From the NCBI RefSeq assembly GCF_023555415.1, contig NZ_JAKRYL010000010.1, positions 62,001 through 126,000 of the forward strand: a stretch of DNA of 64,000 nucleotides, written 5' to 3'. Below the pieces are notes generated by a model. It made no database searches. It worked only from the letters and a program-made list of their open reading frames with translations, and had not been told where the DNA came from. A program made the translations under genes and the position numbers. Of the stretch, positions 9,332 to 17,297 are shown in pieces. Every line of letters begins with the position of its first letter. Positions within the stretch are counted from its first letter, which is position 1. This stretch comes from Halalkalibacter alkaliphilus. Lineage in GTDB: Bacteria; Bacillota; Bacilli; Bacillales; Bacillaceae_D.

Positions 9332-9359
9332 AAAAAACTCATGTGTAATAGAGTTTTTT
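9332..9359. terminator. bidirectional terminator at the deoR end
   Basis: AAAAAACTC (9332-9340) pairs with GAGTTTTTT (9351-9359) around a 10-base loop. The A-run and T-run make it usable from both strands. It lies 26 bases past the minus-strand deoR-type stop. Confidence 0.65.
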
Positions 9360-9384
9360 TTGCAATAAAGTCTACTTATTCATA

Positions 9385-10164
9385 TTAAAGGGAAGCAGCA
9401 TTAATCAGTTCGATATTTCTTGAGGTGAGTTCATTGGTGATGCTCTCCTCAACCTCCTTATCAGTGATAATGGTGTTCACTTGATCGGTTTTGGCAAATA
9501 CCCCACTCGAAACAGTCCCAATCTTTGAATGATCAATTAAAGCAATTACAACGTTAGATTTTTTAACTAATTCTCTCTTTAATTGTACTTCGTATAAATT
9601 AAAATCAGTTAATCCAGATTCAGGAGTGAATCCATTCGCTGATGTAAACATTAAGTCGATATTTACCTGATCTAGTAAATCTATTCCTAAGGTACCTTCA
9701 AGGGAGGTAGAACCTTTTGTCAGCATGCCGCCAATTAAGATAACTGTAATATTAGGGTTTTCATTCAATTCTAATGCTGCTTTAACCCCGCTAGTTATCA
9801 CTGTTAAGCGAATGTTTTTTTGTTTTAAGAGGTAGGCTAATTCTATAGTGGTGGAGCTTGCGTCTAGTAAGATACATTGCTTTTCAACGACAAAATCTAA
9901 AGCTTTTTCTGCGATTAGTCTTTTTTGTTTTTGGTTTCTTTTCGCCCGTGCGGAGAAGCTTGTTTCATTAGTAGTAAATTCATTTAGTATAGCACCGCCA
10001 TGAGTTCTTGTTAATAATCCCTCTTCCTCCATTTGATTAAGGTCCGATCGCAATGTAGCCTCTGATACTCCAATTTTTGAGGCTAGTTCCTTTACCGTTA
10101 ATCGTTGTTTATCCTGTAAGAGGTGCATTATTTTACTTCTTCTTTCAGAAACAAACATTTTCAT
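9385..10164 (-). CDS. DeoR-family transcriptional regulator
   Basis: A 259-residue DeoR-type repressor. Residues 5-60 hold the winged helix-turn-helix (LTVKELASKIGVSEATLRSDL, then EEEGLLTRTHGGA). Residues 75-235 form the DeoR sugar-phosphate sensor domain with LLDASSTTIELA and the LIGGML and TSANGFTPESGLTD segments. GAGGGTG precedes the ATG. It is divergent from the TIM-barrel isomerase/DhaKL genes and convergent with the RpiB-like gene. It most likely controls those catabolic genes with a phosphorylated intermediate as inducer, as usual for the family (inference). No operator repeat could be assigned in the 275-base divergent spacer. Confidence 0.88.
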   Translation of the reverse strand: MKMFVSERRSKIMHLLQDKQRLTVKELASKIGVSEATLRSDLNQMEEEGLLTRTHGGAILNEFTTNETSFSARAKRNQKQKRLIAEKALDFVVEKQCILLDASSTTIELAYLLKQKNIRLTVITSGVKAALELNENPNITVILIGGMLTKGSTSLEGTLGIDLLDQVNIDLMFTSANGFTPESGLTDFNLYEVQLKRELVKKSNVVIALIDHSKIGTVSSGVFAKTDQVNTIITDKEVEESITNELTSRNIELINAASL

Positions 10165-10330
10165 TTATTTTCACACCCTCATTAGTTAACATATAAATTT
10201 AATATAAGATATTTATAGGTCATTAGCAACCATTATTAGAAAAACAAATTATTTTTCCTTTTAAATCCATCGTAATTTTTATTATTTTCGTTCAAATTAT
10301 AGTGTAATGTTTTTGCGTTCGAAAATATTA

Positions 10331-10358
10331 TTGACAAAGTGATAATAAATGATAAAAT
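10331..10358 (+). promoter_or_regulatory. promoter of isomerase-DhaKL genes
   Basis: TTGACA at 10331-10336 and TAAAAT at 10353-10358 are separated by 16 bases. They lie about 80 bases upstream of the isomerase start codon and downstream of the divergent deoR-type gene. Confidence 0.6.
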
Positions 10359-10392
10359 AAAACTGTGAAACCGCAATCATAATATACATAAT

Positions 10393-10406
10393 TGGAAGCG
10401 TTGTAA
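10393..10406 (+). promoter_or_regulatory. probable cre site upstream of isomerase gene
   Basis: TGGAAGCGTTGTAA matches the cre consensus except for the penultimate C. It lies about 35 bases after the -10 box, a position where CcpA acts as a roadblock. Confidence 0.45.
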
Positions 10407-10439
10407 TCGTGACAAAAACGTACTTAGGAGGATGTAAAT

Positions 10440-11267
10440 ATGACAATTAAATTTGGATGTCAAGGGTCTACTTGGGTTTTAGATTATGATATCGAAAAAG
10501 ATATGTTAGATCAAATTATGGATGATATCGATAACGGCGGCTTTAAAGGACTTGATATGCAAGTCGCTCTATTAGGTAGGTATAAAGATTCTCCAGAACG
10601 TCTTAAAGAAGAGCTTGATAAGAGAGGATTAGAGTTAGCGGCCTTAACATTACCATTCCATTTTGAAGGTGGTAAGGAATCGGTTGAAGAAAGAGAATTA
10701 GCTGATTACTACATTAATTACTTAAAGAAATTTCCAGGTGCTAAAATGAATGTTCCATCCAGAGTCGGTCCAAACCGTGATAATCTAGTACAAAGACAAA
10801 AAGAAATTATCCAAGGTGCAAATGAACTAGGGAAACGAGCTCATGAAAATGGTATTATTACTTCACTTCACCCAATCTCGTATAAAACATCTTATTGGAG
10901 ATTTAAAGAAGACTATGAAATACTTCTTGATGGATTAGATACGAAATATATGGGATATACACCAGATGTTGGTCATATTATTTTTGGTGGTATGGACCCT
11001 GTTGAAATCATTAAAGAATATTTACCTGCTATTAAACATGTTCACTTTAAAGATGCTACTACAAGTTGTGAATGGATGAAGATGGGTGAAGGGGATATTG
11101 ACTTCAAGGGATGTGTACAGACTCTTGTTGATGGTGGATATGATGGATGGATTATGGTTGAAGAAGAAACGCCAGAAGCGCAAACGAATACTAGGCAGGT
11201 TATTGCTGAAATTGGCGATTATGTGGAAAAGAATTTAAAGCCTATTACAGAAAAAATAGTAAAATAA
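10440..11267 (+). CDS. TIM-barrel sugar phosphate isomerase/epimerase (AP-endonuclease-2 fold)
   Basis: A 275-residue protein of the xylose-isomerase-like TIM-barrel superfamily that includes IolE, hydroxypyruvate isomerase and EryH-like tetrulose-phosphate epimerases. Metal-site segments are visible: SLHPISYKT, GYTPDVGHIIFGG, IKHVHFKDAT and MVEEETPEA at the C-terminal end. AGGAGGATG stands before the ATG. The DhaK- and DhaL-like genes follow 94 bases later on the same strand. The neighborhood suggests it isomerises or epimerises a keto-sugar or its phosphate feeding the kinase. The exact reaction cannot be read from sequence. Confidence 0.75.
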   Translation: MTIKFGCQGSTWVLDYDIEKDMLDQIMDDIDNGGFKGLDMQVALLGRYKDSPERLKEELDKRGLELAALTLPFHFEGGKESVEERELADYYINYLKKFPGAKMNVPSRVGPNRDNLVQRQKEIIQGANELGKRAHENGIITSLHPISYKTSYWRFKEDYEILLDGLDTKYMGYTPDVGHIIFGGMDPVEIIKEYLPAIKHVHFKDATTSCEWMKMGEGDIDFKGCVQTLVDGGYDGWIMVEEETPEAQTNTRQVIAEIGDYVEKNLKPITEKIVK

Positions 11268-11361
11268 TAAGTGTGCTAAGTTTTTAGAATTTAAGTAACT
11301 TGCTATTTAAAAAAATAAAAGCCTTAAACTACCTAGGATTAATAAAAGAGGAGTGAAACGG

Positions 11362-12363
11362 TTGAAGAAACTAATAAATAATCCAGATCATGTAGTAGAA
11401 GAGATGATTGATGGTTATGTCAAAGCACATTCTTCTTATGTAAAGAGGTTAGAAGAAAATGATCGTTCATTAGTTACATCTAAAGAAACTGCTGAAGGTA
11501 AAGTTGGAATTCTAATCGGTGGTGGTTCAGGTCATGAGCCAGCTTTCATGGGATATGTCGGAGCAGGAATGGCCGATGGTGTTGCTGTTGGTAATATCTT
11601 TGCATCACCACCACCAGCACCTATTTTGGAAGTAACCAAAGCAATTGACAAAGGAGCAGGTGTAGTCTACCTTTATGGAAATTATGCTGGTGATGTAATG
11701 AATTTCGGGATGGCTGCTGATTTGGCGGCTATGGAAGATATTCAAGTGGAAATGGTGATTGGTTCTGATGATGTAGCATCCGCTCCTAAAGAGGAAAAAG
11801 AAAAACGACGCGGAATTGCTGGGGAGTTTTTCATTTATAAAACAGCTGGCGCAGCAGCAGACTTTGGTTATAAATTAGAAGATGTTGCAAGAGTAGCTAG
11901 AAAAACAAATGATAATACACGTTCGATGGGTGTTGGGTTAAGTTCTTGTTCATTACCGCAAACAGGTAAACCTAGTTTTGTTTTAGATGAAAATGAAATG
12001 GAAGTTGGTTTAGGCCATCACGGTGAACCAGGCATTAGAAAAGCTCCAATCGACACTGCAGATAATGTTGCGGACGAACTTTTGAACCATATTCTTAGTG
12101 ATATTGAGATAAACGAAGGTGATGATGTAGTAGTACTTGTTAATGGACTAGGGTCAACGCCGCGAATGGAACTGTATATTATGTTTAGAAGAGTGGAGAA
12201 AGTTCTTAAGGAAAAAGGAATCAATATTTACCGTTCTTATGTAGGTGATTATATTACATCCCTTGAAATGGGTGGAGCTTCTATAACGCTTACGAAGTTA
12301 GACGATGAATTGAAAAAGATGATCGATCATCCTGTAGATTGTCCTATGTTTGTTCAGAGATAA
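11362..12363 (+). CDS. dhaK: DhaK-like dihydroxyacetone/ketose kinase, substrate-binding subunit
   Basis: A 333-residue DhaK-domain protein that binds a short ketose covalently through a histidine. Conserved features are GGGSGHEP near residue 55, the AGGVGNIFASP-like segment AVGNIFASPPP, NYAGDVMNF, and GLGHHGEPG near residue 215 with the substrate-binding histidine. The TTG at 11362 gives the typical MKKLINNP N-terminus and sits 8 bases after AGAGGAG; a GTG at 11353 overlaps that ribosome site. DhaL follows 11 bases downstream, but no DhaM is present, so the kinase should use ATP. Related DhaKL kinases phosphorylate dihydroxyacetone or erythrulose; which one applies here is unknown. Confidence 0.88.
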   Translation: MKKLINNPDHVVEEMIDGYVKAHSSYVKRLEENDRSLVTSKETAEGKVGILIGGGSGHEPAFMGYVGAGMADGVAVGNIFASPPPAPILEVTKAIDKGAGVVYLYGNYAGDVMNFGMAADLAAMEDIQVEMVIGSDDVASAPKEEKEKRRGIAGEFFIYKTAGAAADFGYKLEDVARVARKTNDNTRSMGVGLSSCSLPQTGKPSFVLDENEMEVGLGHHGEPGIRKAPIDTADNVADELLNHILSDIEINEGDDVVVLVNGLGSTPRMELYIMFRRVEKVLKEKGINIYRSYVGDYITSLEMGGASITLTKLDDELKKMIDHPVDCPMFVQR

Positions 12364-12374
12364 GGGGGATAAAG

Positions 12375-13028
12375 ATGAATTTTACATCAAAAGATTTTCT
12401 CGATTATTTTAAGTTAGTTGTAGAAGTGATGGAGACTGAAAAAGATTACTTGTGCGACCTTGACCGTAAACTAGGGGATGGGGACCACGGAGTTACTATG
12501 TCGATTGGTTGGCAAGCAGTTAAAGAAAAATTAAACAATGAACTAGCAGATGAGACAGATTTAGGAAAAATTAGTTCCCTTGTGGGTATGACATTTCTAA
12601 ATGCTGTTGGTTCTTCCGTAGGGCCTTTATATGCAACTGGGTTTATAAATGGAGGAAAAGTAGTTAAAGGTAAGTCTGAAATCAATGATACAGATCTTAC
12701 TGAGTATTGGCTTGCGTTTATAAATGGTATTAAAGATCGCGGCAAAGCGCAAGTGGGGGACAAAACTATCGTTGATACCATTGACCCTGCAGGAAAAGCG
12801 TTAGAGGCAAGCTTTGCTGAATCGCAGGATTTTCTATCTGCGTTTAATGATGCGGTCTTAGCTGGTGAAGAAGGTATGAAATCTACTATAGATCTTGTTT
12901 CTAAAATAGGTCGTTCAAGCCGTCTAGGGGAGAGATCGAAGGGTGCGCAGGACCCAGGAGCTACTTCTGCTTATATGATATTGGATACCTTTCTTAAGGT
13001 TGTGAAAGCTCAATCTGTAAAAGGGTAG
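12375..13028 (+). CDS. dhaL: DhaL-like kinase, nucleotide-binding subunit
   Basis: A 217-residue DhaL-domain protein that supplies ATP-Mg to the DhaK partner. The metal-binding aspartates lie in DLDRKLGDGDHG near residues 30-41. GSSVGPLYATGF, GDKTIVDTIDPA and the C-terminal RLGERSKGAQDPGATS motif are all typical. The ATG at 12375 follows AAGGGGGAT; an in-frame start further up lies inside dhaK. The close spacing with dhaK shows one operon and one enzyme. Without DhaM this is the ATP-dependent form, as in the erythrulose kinases of tetritol pathways. A weak terminator hairpin follows. Confidence 0.88.
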   Translation: MNFTSKDFLDYFKLVVEVMETEKDYLCDLDRKLGDGDHGVTMSIGWQAVKEKLNNELADETDLGKISSLVGMTFLNAVGSSVGPLYATGFINGGKVVKGKSEINDTDLTEYWLAFINGIKDRGKAQVGDKTIVDTIDPAGKALEASFAESQDFLSAFNDAVLAGEEGMKSTIDLVSKIGRSSRLGERSKGAQDPGATSAYMILDTFLKVVKAQSVKG

Positions 13029-13045
13029 ATAAAAGCATCCTTTAT

Positions 13046-13076
13046 GAGGCTGCCCTAATATGGGGAAGTCTCTTTT
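13046..13076 (+). terminator. weak terminator after dhaL
   Basis: GAGGCTGCCC (13046-13055) pairs with GGGGAAGTCTC (13062-13072), with one mismatch and one G-U pair, and is followed by TTTT. It lies 18 bases after the dhaL stop codon. Confidence 0.5.
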
Positions 13077-13236
13077 GGTGTTCTGTTAAAGTTTTTTTGG
13101 CTTATACCTAATGTGGACGCAACTTTCAATAAATTTTGCTTTAGTGTGGACAATCCAAGTGCCCTCAGTTCTAGGCAAGAAACTGTTAATTGGTTGGCTA
13201 AATACAGAGTAATTTGTAAATGCCAAATAAACCTAC

Positions 13237-13270
13237 AAAAACGCTCGGGAAAATCTGAGCGTTTTTCATA
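13237..13270 (+). terminator. second terminator downstream of dhaL
   Basis: AAAAACGCTC (13237-13246) pairs perfectly with GAGCGTTTTT (13257-13266). It is about 210 bases past dhaL and may catch readthrough from the weak first terminator. Confidence 0.65.
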
Positions 13271-13400
13271 TTCTAAAAGCTATCCGTTTGTTAAAAAGAA
13301 TCATTATTTGTTTTTTCTCTCCCTGAAATGAACCCGTTATCTCATTCCCCTCTCTTTTGTTAAACGTTGATTTTCAGGAACGAATTATTAGTGAAATAAA

Positions 13401-13444
13401 ATACCGCACCTAAAAACCAATTAAGGTCTCAAAAAGTGCGGTAT
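13401..13444 (-). terminator. terminator of GarR-like gene
   Basis: ATACCGCAC (13401-13409) and GTGCGGTAT (13436-13444) pair around a loop with its own CCT/AGG stem. On the minus strand a T-rich tract follows. It lies 43 bases past the stop of the minus-strand dehydrogenase. Confidence 0.65.
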
Positions 13445-13486
13445 AGATACAAGGGTACATAAGTGCATCCTTTGGTTAATAAATAT

Positions 13487-14383
13487 TTAGTGTTTTCCGC
13501 CTTTAGGTGTTTGGTGATTAGCCATTCTTTCAAAAAAACGAATGATATAGGAATGGTCCATCATAGCATTACCATTAGCTATTTCAGAGCTAAAAATTTC
13601 TTTTACTAGGTTAGTAACAGGTAATGGCACTCCAATAGCATTTGCTGATGATTGTACATTTCCTAAATCTTTGTAATTAATTTCAATCCGTCCACCTGGT
13701 TCGAAATCTCTTTCAATAATCTTTGGCATCTTAGCATCCATTACAGCGCTTCCAGCTAATCCGCCATGAATAGCTTCGTACATCTTGTTTAAATCAATTC
13801 CGGATTTACTGGCAAATACGGACGCTTCTGATAATGCAGCGAGATTAATGCTCACAATGATTTGATTTACTAGTTTCGTAGCAGACCCAGTGCCGACACC
13901 TCCAACGTGAACAACGTTTGATCCCATAGTTTCGAATAATGGTAATACCTTGTTATAATCTTCTTCTTTTCCTCCAGCCATAATAGATAGTTTTCCTTCG
14001 ATTGCCATAGGCTCTCCGCCACTTACAGGCGCATCAATAAAGGACATATTGTATTCTTGTAAACCGTTAGCAAATGACTTAGACTCCTCAGGTGAAATAG
14101 AGCTCATATCTACAATTAAAGTATTGGGTTTTCCGTTTTTAGCAAGGCCTTCATCAGAGAACAACACTTGGTTTACATGTTTTCCAGCAGGTAGCATTGT
14201 AAAGATAACGTCACAACTCTCAGCCACTTCTTTGTTAGAAGCGCATGCATTCCCACCTAATTCTACTAATTCATTAACTGCTTCTTTGTTCAGATCGTAT
14301 AAATATGTTTGATATCCATTTTTAATTAGATGACCAGCCATTGGTTTCCCCATTATTCCTAATCCTATAAATCCAATTTTCAT
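13487..14383 (-). CDS. 3-hydroxyisobutyrate dehydrogenase / tartronate semialdehyde reductase family protein
   Basis: A 298-residue NAD(P)-dependent beta-hydroxyacid dehydrogenase. The N-terminal Rossmann motif is GFIGLGIMGKPM, the substrate-binding segment is DAPVSGGEPMAIEG (about 117-130), and the catalytic lysine lies in GTGSATKLVNQ (about 170). The segments resemble GarR/GlxR tartronate semialdehyde reductases, but 3-hydroxyisobutyrate, threonate and erythronate dehydrogenases share this fold. The gene is transcribed toward dhaL and away from a sugar ABC importer. It may belong to the same catabolic module as the DhaKL-like kinase (inference from position). It has its own terminator, so it is expressed separately. 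Confidence 0.8.
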   Translation of the reverse strand: MKIGFIGLGIMGKPMAGHLIKNGYQTYLYDLNKEAVNELVELGGNACASNKEVAESCDVIFTMLPAGKHVNQVLFSDEGLAKNGKPNTLIVDMSSISPEESKSFANGLQEYNMSFIDAPVSGGEPMAIEGKLSIMAGGKEEDYNKVLPLFETMGSNVVHVGGVGTGSATKLVNQIIVSINLAALSEASVFASKSGIDLNKMYEAIHGGLAGSAVMDAKMPKIIERDFEPGGRIEINYKDLGNVQSSANAIGVPLPVTNLVKEIFSSEIANGNAMMDHSYIIRFFERMANHQTPKGGKH

Positions 14384-14715
14384 CTTTAATTACCTCCAAC
14401 TAGTATTGTTTATTTTTTATTGTTATTTATTTGTTGATTTTATAACAAAAACAAAAAAAAGTACACCGATTTATAGAGTGATATCTTTAATTAAATTCGA
14501 ATGCGGTAGTTTTTGAAAGTGTTACGATAAAAAATGATTGTATATGACAATTAATAAAAAAATAGATTTTATAAAAAATTCCTTGTAATAACAGGGTTAT
14601 ACGGCTTACATCAACAATTATAGCGCTTTTTACTATTGACTTTTTTTGAAAGAGACAATATGATAACAATAGTTAGTTTAATGAATCGACAAACTTTTTG
14701 GAAGGGGGTACATAG

Positions 14716-14762
14716 CGTATTTCTTTCGAATCGAAATTTTCGATAATAAATGAAAAAATACG
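14716..14762. promoter_or_regulatory. nested inverted repeats upstream of ABC importer
   Basis: An inner TCGAAA-T-TTTCGA repeat (within 14730-14744) is enclosed by CGTATTT (14716-14722) and AAATACG (14756-14762). It lies about 190 bases upstream of the binding-protein gene and could be a regulator site. No regulator gene is adjacent. Confidence 0.35.
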
Positions 14763-14810
14763 TAAAGTTCACTGAGTAAGTAAAACGGAAGTTTAATTTT
14801 TTTGTATCAT

Positions 14811-14824
14811 TGTAAACGCTTTAT
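14811..14824 (+). promoter_or_regulatory. probable cre site upstream of ABC importer
   Basis: TGTAAACGCTTTAT matches the cre consensus except for the penultimate C. It lies about 120 bases before the binding-protein start, suggesting CcpA repression. Confidence 0.55.
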
Positions 14825-14945
14825 TATCAGTGAAAAAGGGAAATCTATTATTCTAGTGAGTTCTCTTTGACAGCAGCAAATAGGATAAGGTTTTAGAATC
14901 TCATTGATATTCTAAAATAAATAAAACAATTTAAGGGGTGGAAAA

Positions 14946-16274
14946 ATGAAAAAGCTTCAATTGTTAGTAATCTGTTTTTTCATGGCAGTAGTGGTATTAG
15001 GATTAGCGGGCTGCCAACAAGGCGGCATTGAATCTGTTACCGAAGAACAAGGAAATCAAGGCGACCAAAGCGAGCAAAGTCAAGGTGATGGAGAACAAGT
15101 AGAAATTAACCTTTGGCACTTTGATCCAGGTGCAAGACAAGAAGTATACCAAGAAGCAATAGCACGTTTCGAAGAGAAGAATCCAAACGTTACAGTAAAT
15201 GAGTTATTAATACCAAATGATGATTATAAACAACGAGTAGTTGTTTCTATGGCTGGTGGTAATGCTCCTGATGTATTTACTAGTTGGGGTGGAGGCTGGT
15301 TAGAAGAGTTTGTCGATTCTGGCAAAGTTAAGGATTTGACGAATGAAGATATCGACTATGATAGCTTTGTTGATGTGGCTCTTGCTAACTCGACTTATGA
15401 TGACAAAGTATATGGTTTACCATTAGGTATTGCAACTTATCAGTTCTTTTACAACAAAGAAATCTTTGCAGAGCATGGTTTAGAAGTTCCAGAGACTTAT
15501 GACGACTTGCTAAACATTATCGATGTATTAAAAGAAAATGATGTGTATCCGATTGCATTGGCAAACCAACCTAAATGGCCAGGTGCTTTCTATTTAATGT
15601 ATTTAACTGACCGATTAGGTGGAGAAAATGTCTTCCAAGATGCATACCGTAGAAATGGCGGTGGATTTGATAATGAGGCATACGTACAAGCGGGTGAATA
15701 CATTCAAGACCTAGTGGATAGAGAAGCTTTTAATCCTGGTTTTAATGGTGTTCCTTATGATTCAGGTCAAGGTAGACAATTAATGTATACAGGTAGTGCT
15801 GCGATGATGCTTATTACAACTGGATTCGTAAATCAGGTTCGTGATGAATTTCCAGAATTCGAAGAAAAGATGGGTGTTTTTGGATTCCCTGCCATTGAAT
15901 CTGGAAGTGGAGACCCGACTAATATAGCTGCTGGGGTATCGCCGGTTTGGTCAATCAGTGAAGATACTGAACATCCAGAACTTACACTAGAACTTATTAA
16001 AGAGTTGACAAGTGTTGAAACTGCTCAAGGTTACCTTAATAAATCAGGAACTCCGGTTGCGATTAAAGGTGTTGAAGTAGAGGATGAGTTTGTACAAGTA
16101 TTTACAGATATGATCAATAATGCAAACTCTATTCAATTCCCTTATGATCAAACGCTACCACCAGAATTAGGTGAACTTCATAAGGATACAACCTATGAAT
16201 TATTTGGCAAGTCGGTAACACCAGAAGAAGCTGCAGAAGCAATGGAAAGAAAAGCACAAGAAGTACTTGAGTAA
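14946..16274 (+). CDS. sugar ABC transporter substrate-binding lipoprotein
   Basis: A 442-residue extracellular solute-binding protein of family 1. A signal peptide ends in the lipobox LAGC near residue 23, followed by a Gln/Glu/Ser-rich linker to about 50. The mature domain carries NLWHFDPGARQE, GGNAPDVFTSWGGGW and AAMMLITTGF, typical of oligosaccharide-binding proteins of xylan and related systems. AAGGGGTGG precedes the ATG. Two permease genes follow in the same direction. The location among xylanolytic genes suggests a xylo- or other plant oligosaccharide, but the ligand is not determined by sequence. Confidence 0.88.
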   Translation: MKKLQLLVICFFMAVVVLGLAGCQQGGIESVTEEQGNQGDQSEQSQGDGEQVEINLWHFDPGARQEVYQEAIARFEEKNPNVTVNELLIPNDDYKQRVVVSMAGGNAPDVFTSWGGGWLEEFVDSGKVKDLTNEDIDYDSFVDVALANSTYDDKVYGLPLGIATYQFFYNKEIFAEHGLEVPETYDDLLNIIDVLKENDVYPIALANQPKWPGAFYLMYLTDRLGGENVFQDAYRRNGGGFDNEAYVQAGEYIQDLVDREAFNPGFNGVPYDSGQGRQLMYTGSAAMMLITTGFVNQVRDEFPEFEEKMGVFGFPAIESGSGDPTNIAAGVSPVWSISEDTEHPELTLELIKELTSVETAQGYLNKSGTPVAIKGVEVEDEFVQVFTDMINNANSIQFPYDQTLPPELGELHKDTTYELFGKSVTPEEAAEAMERKAQEVLE

Positions 16275-16283
16275 TGAAGGCAT

Positions 16284-16343
16284 GGTGAAAGCTAGGTAGG
16301 GTTACTAGCCTTCACCTCCTTTATATCTAATAGACATAAAGGA
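16284..16343 (+). promoter_or_regulatory. two tandem hairpins between binding-protein and permease genes
   Basis: The first hairpin pairs GGTGAAAGCTAG (16284-16295) with CTAGCCTTCACC (16305-16316), with one mismatch. The second pairs TCCTTTAT (16317-16324) with ATAAAGGA (16336-16343), which covers part of the permease ribosome site GGAAGG. The pair could lower permease expression relative to the binding protein. Confidence 0.55.
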
Positions 16344-16355
16344 AGGCGGATGAAG

Positions 16356-17297
16356 ATGGCGACTGAAAGCAGTGTAGCCTCAGAAGTGATCCAGACAAAA
16401 TTAAACGAAGAAAAGAAAAGACAAAAAAATAAAAAAACAGTAGCAATATCTTTATTTCTTCTCCCTGCATTGATTATATATCTAGTGTTTATCATATATC
16501 CAATTATTACAACGTTTCAATACAGTTTGTTAGATTGGAATGGAATGGGAGAAAGTGTATTTATTGGTCTTGATAACTTCAAGCGATTACTAGCAGACCC
16601 TTCATTCTGGTATGCGTTACGGAACAATATGTATCTTGTTTTAGTATCTATTTTTGTCCAGGTGCCATTAGGTTTGGGTATGGCTTTGATATTGCTAAGT
16701 AAAATTAAAGGGAAAAGATTATTCAATGTTTTATTCTTTTTACCGTATTTAATGTCAGCAGTAGCAATCGGGATACTATGGGTGTTTATGTATGATCCAG
16801 TTAATGGTCCAATTAATATGGCATTAAATGCACTTGGTTTCCAATCAGTAAGCTGGTTAGCGTCTAATAATGTTGCAATCATCGCTGTATTGATTGTGTT
16901 GGTTTGGCAATTTGCTCCTTTTTATATGATTTTATTTAAAGCGGCAATGGTTGGTATTCCAGAAGATTTGTATGAGGCTGCAAATATTGATGGAGCAAAT
17001 AGTTTACAACAATTTTATTATATTACACTTCCTTCTTTAATGCCAACGATTGTAAGTTCAGCTATTCTTGCTGTAGTAGGTTCGCTTAAAACCTTTGACG
17101 TATTCTATATAATGGTTGGCGGAAGTTCTGGAGGATCGACGGAAATATTAGGAACATTCATGTACAGACAAACATTTATTAACTTTAATATGGGATACGG
17201 TAGTGCAATTGCAGCGGTAATGTTCATCATTGCACTAATAAGTGTAATTGTTATTCTATATGTTGATGCGCAACGGAAGAAAAGAGGTGGAGCATAA
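16356..17297 (+). CDS. sugar ABC transporter permease (MalF/UgpA type)
   Basis: A 313-residue inner-membrane permease with a basic cytoplasmic N-terminus and six predicted transmembrane segments. The cytoplasmic EAA loop that contacts the ATPase is EDLYEAANIDGANSLQQFYYITLPSL. Two in-frame ATGs (16350 and 16356) lie close together; the second is better spaced from GGAAGG (16341-16346). Its stop codon overlaps the next permease start by one base. No ATPase gene follows, so a shared multi-sugar ATPase such as MsmX must energise the system. Confidence 0.88.
   Translation: MATESSVASEVIQTKLNEEKKRQKNKKTVAISLFLLPALIIYLVFIIYPIITTFQYSLLDWNGMGESVFIGLDNFKRLLADPSFWYALRNNMYLVLVSIFVQVPLGLGMALILLSKIKGKRLFNVLFFLPYLMSAVAIGILWVFMYDPVNGPINMALNALGFQSVSWLASNNVAIIAVLIVLVWQFAPFYMILFKAAMVGIPEDLYEAANIDGANSLQQFYYITLPSLMPTIVSSAILAVVGSLKTFDVFYIMVGGSSGGSTEILGTFMYRQTFINFNMGYGSAIAAVMFIIALISVIVILYVDAQRKKRGGA

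Larger units (their letters stand above)
13029..13486. other. 458-base spacer after dhaL
   Basis: The spacer contains three separate hairpins (listed below) and no credible gene. A frame open at 13113-13331 runs across a terminator hairpin and has no ribosome site. Confidence 0.5.
14384..14945. other. 562-base divergent spacer before sugar ABC operon
   Basis: The spacer contains the promoters of the dehydrogenase (left) and the ABC importer (right). A nested palindrome and a cre-like site are listed separately. No credible gene was seen; an open frame at 14487-14669 on the minus strand lacks a ribosome site and family features. Confidence 0.5.

Noticed and set aside
13113-13331. Open frame of 72 codons after dhaL
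   Set aside because: It crosses a terminator hairpin, has no ribosome site and shows no family features.
14487-14669. Minus-strand open frame of 60 codons
   Set aside because: AT-rich spacer reading with no ribosome site or recognisable motif.
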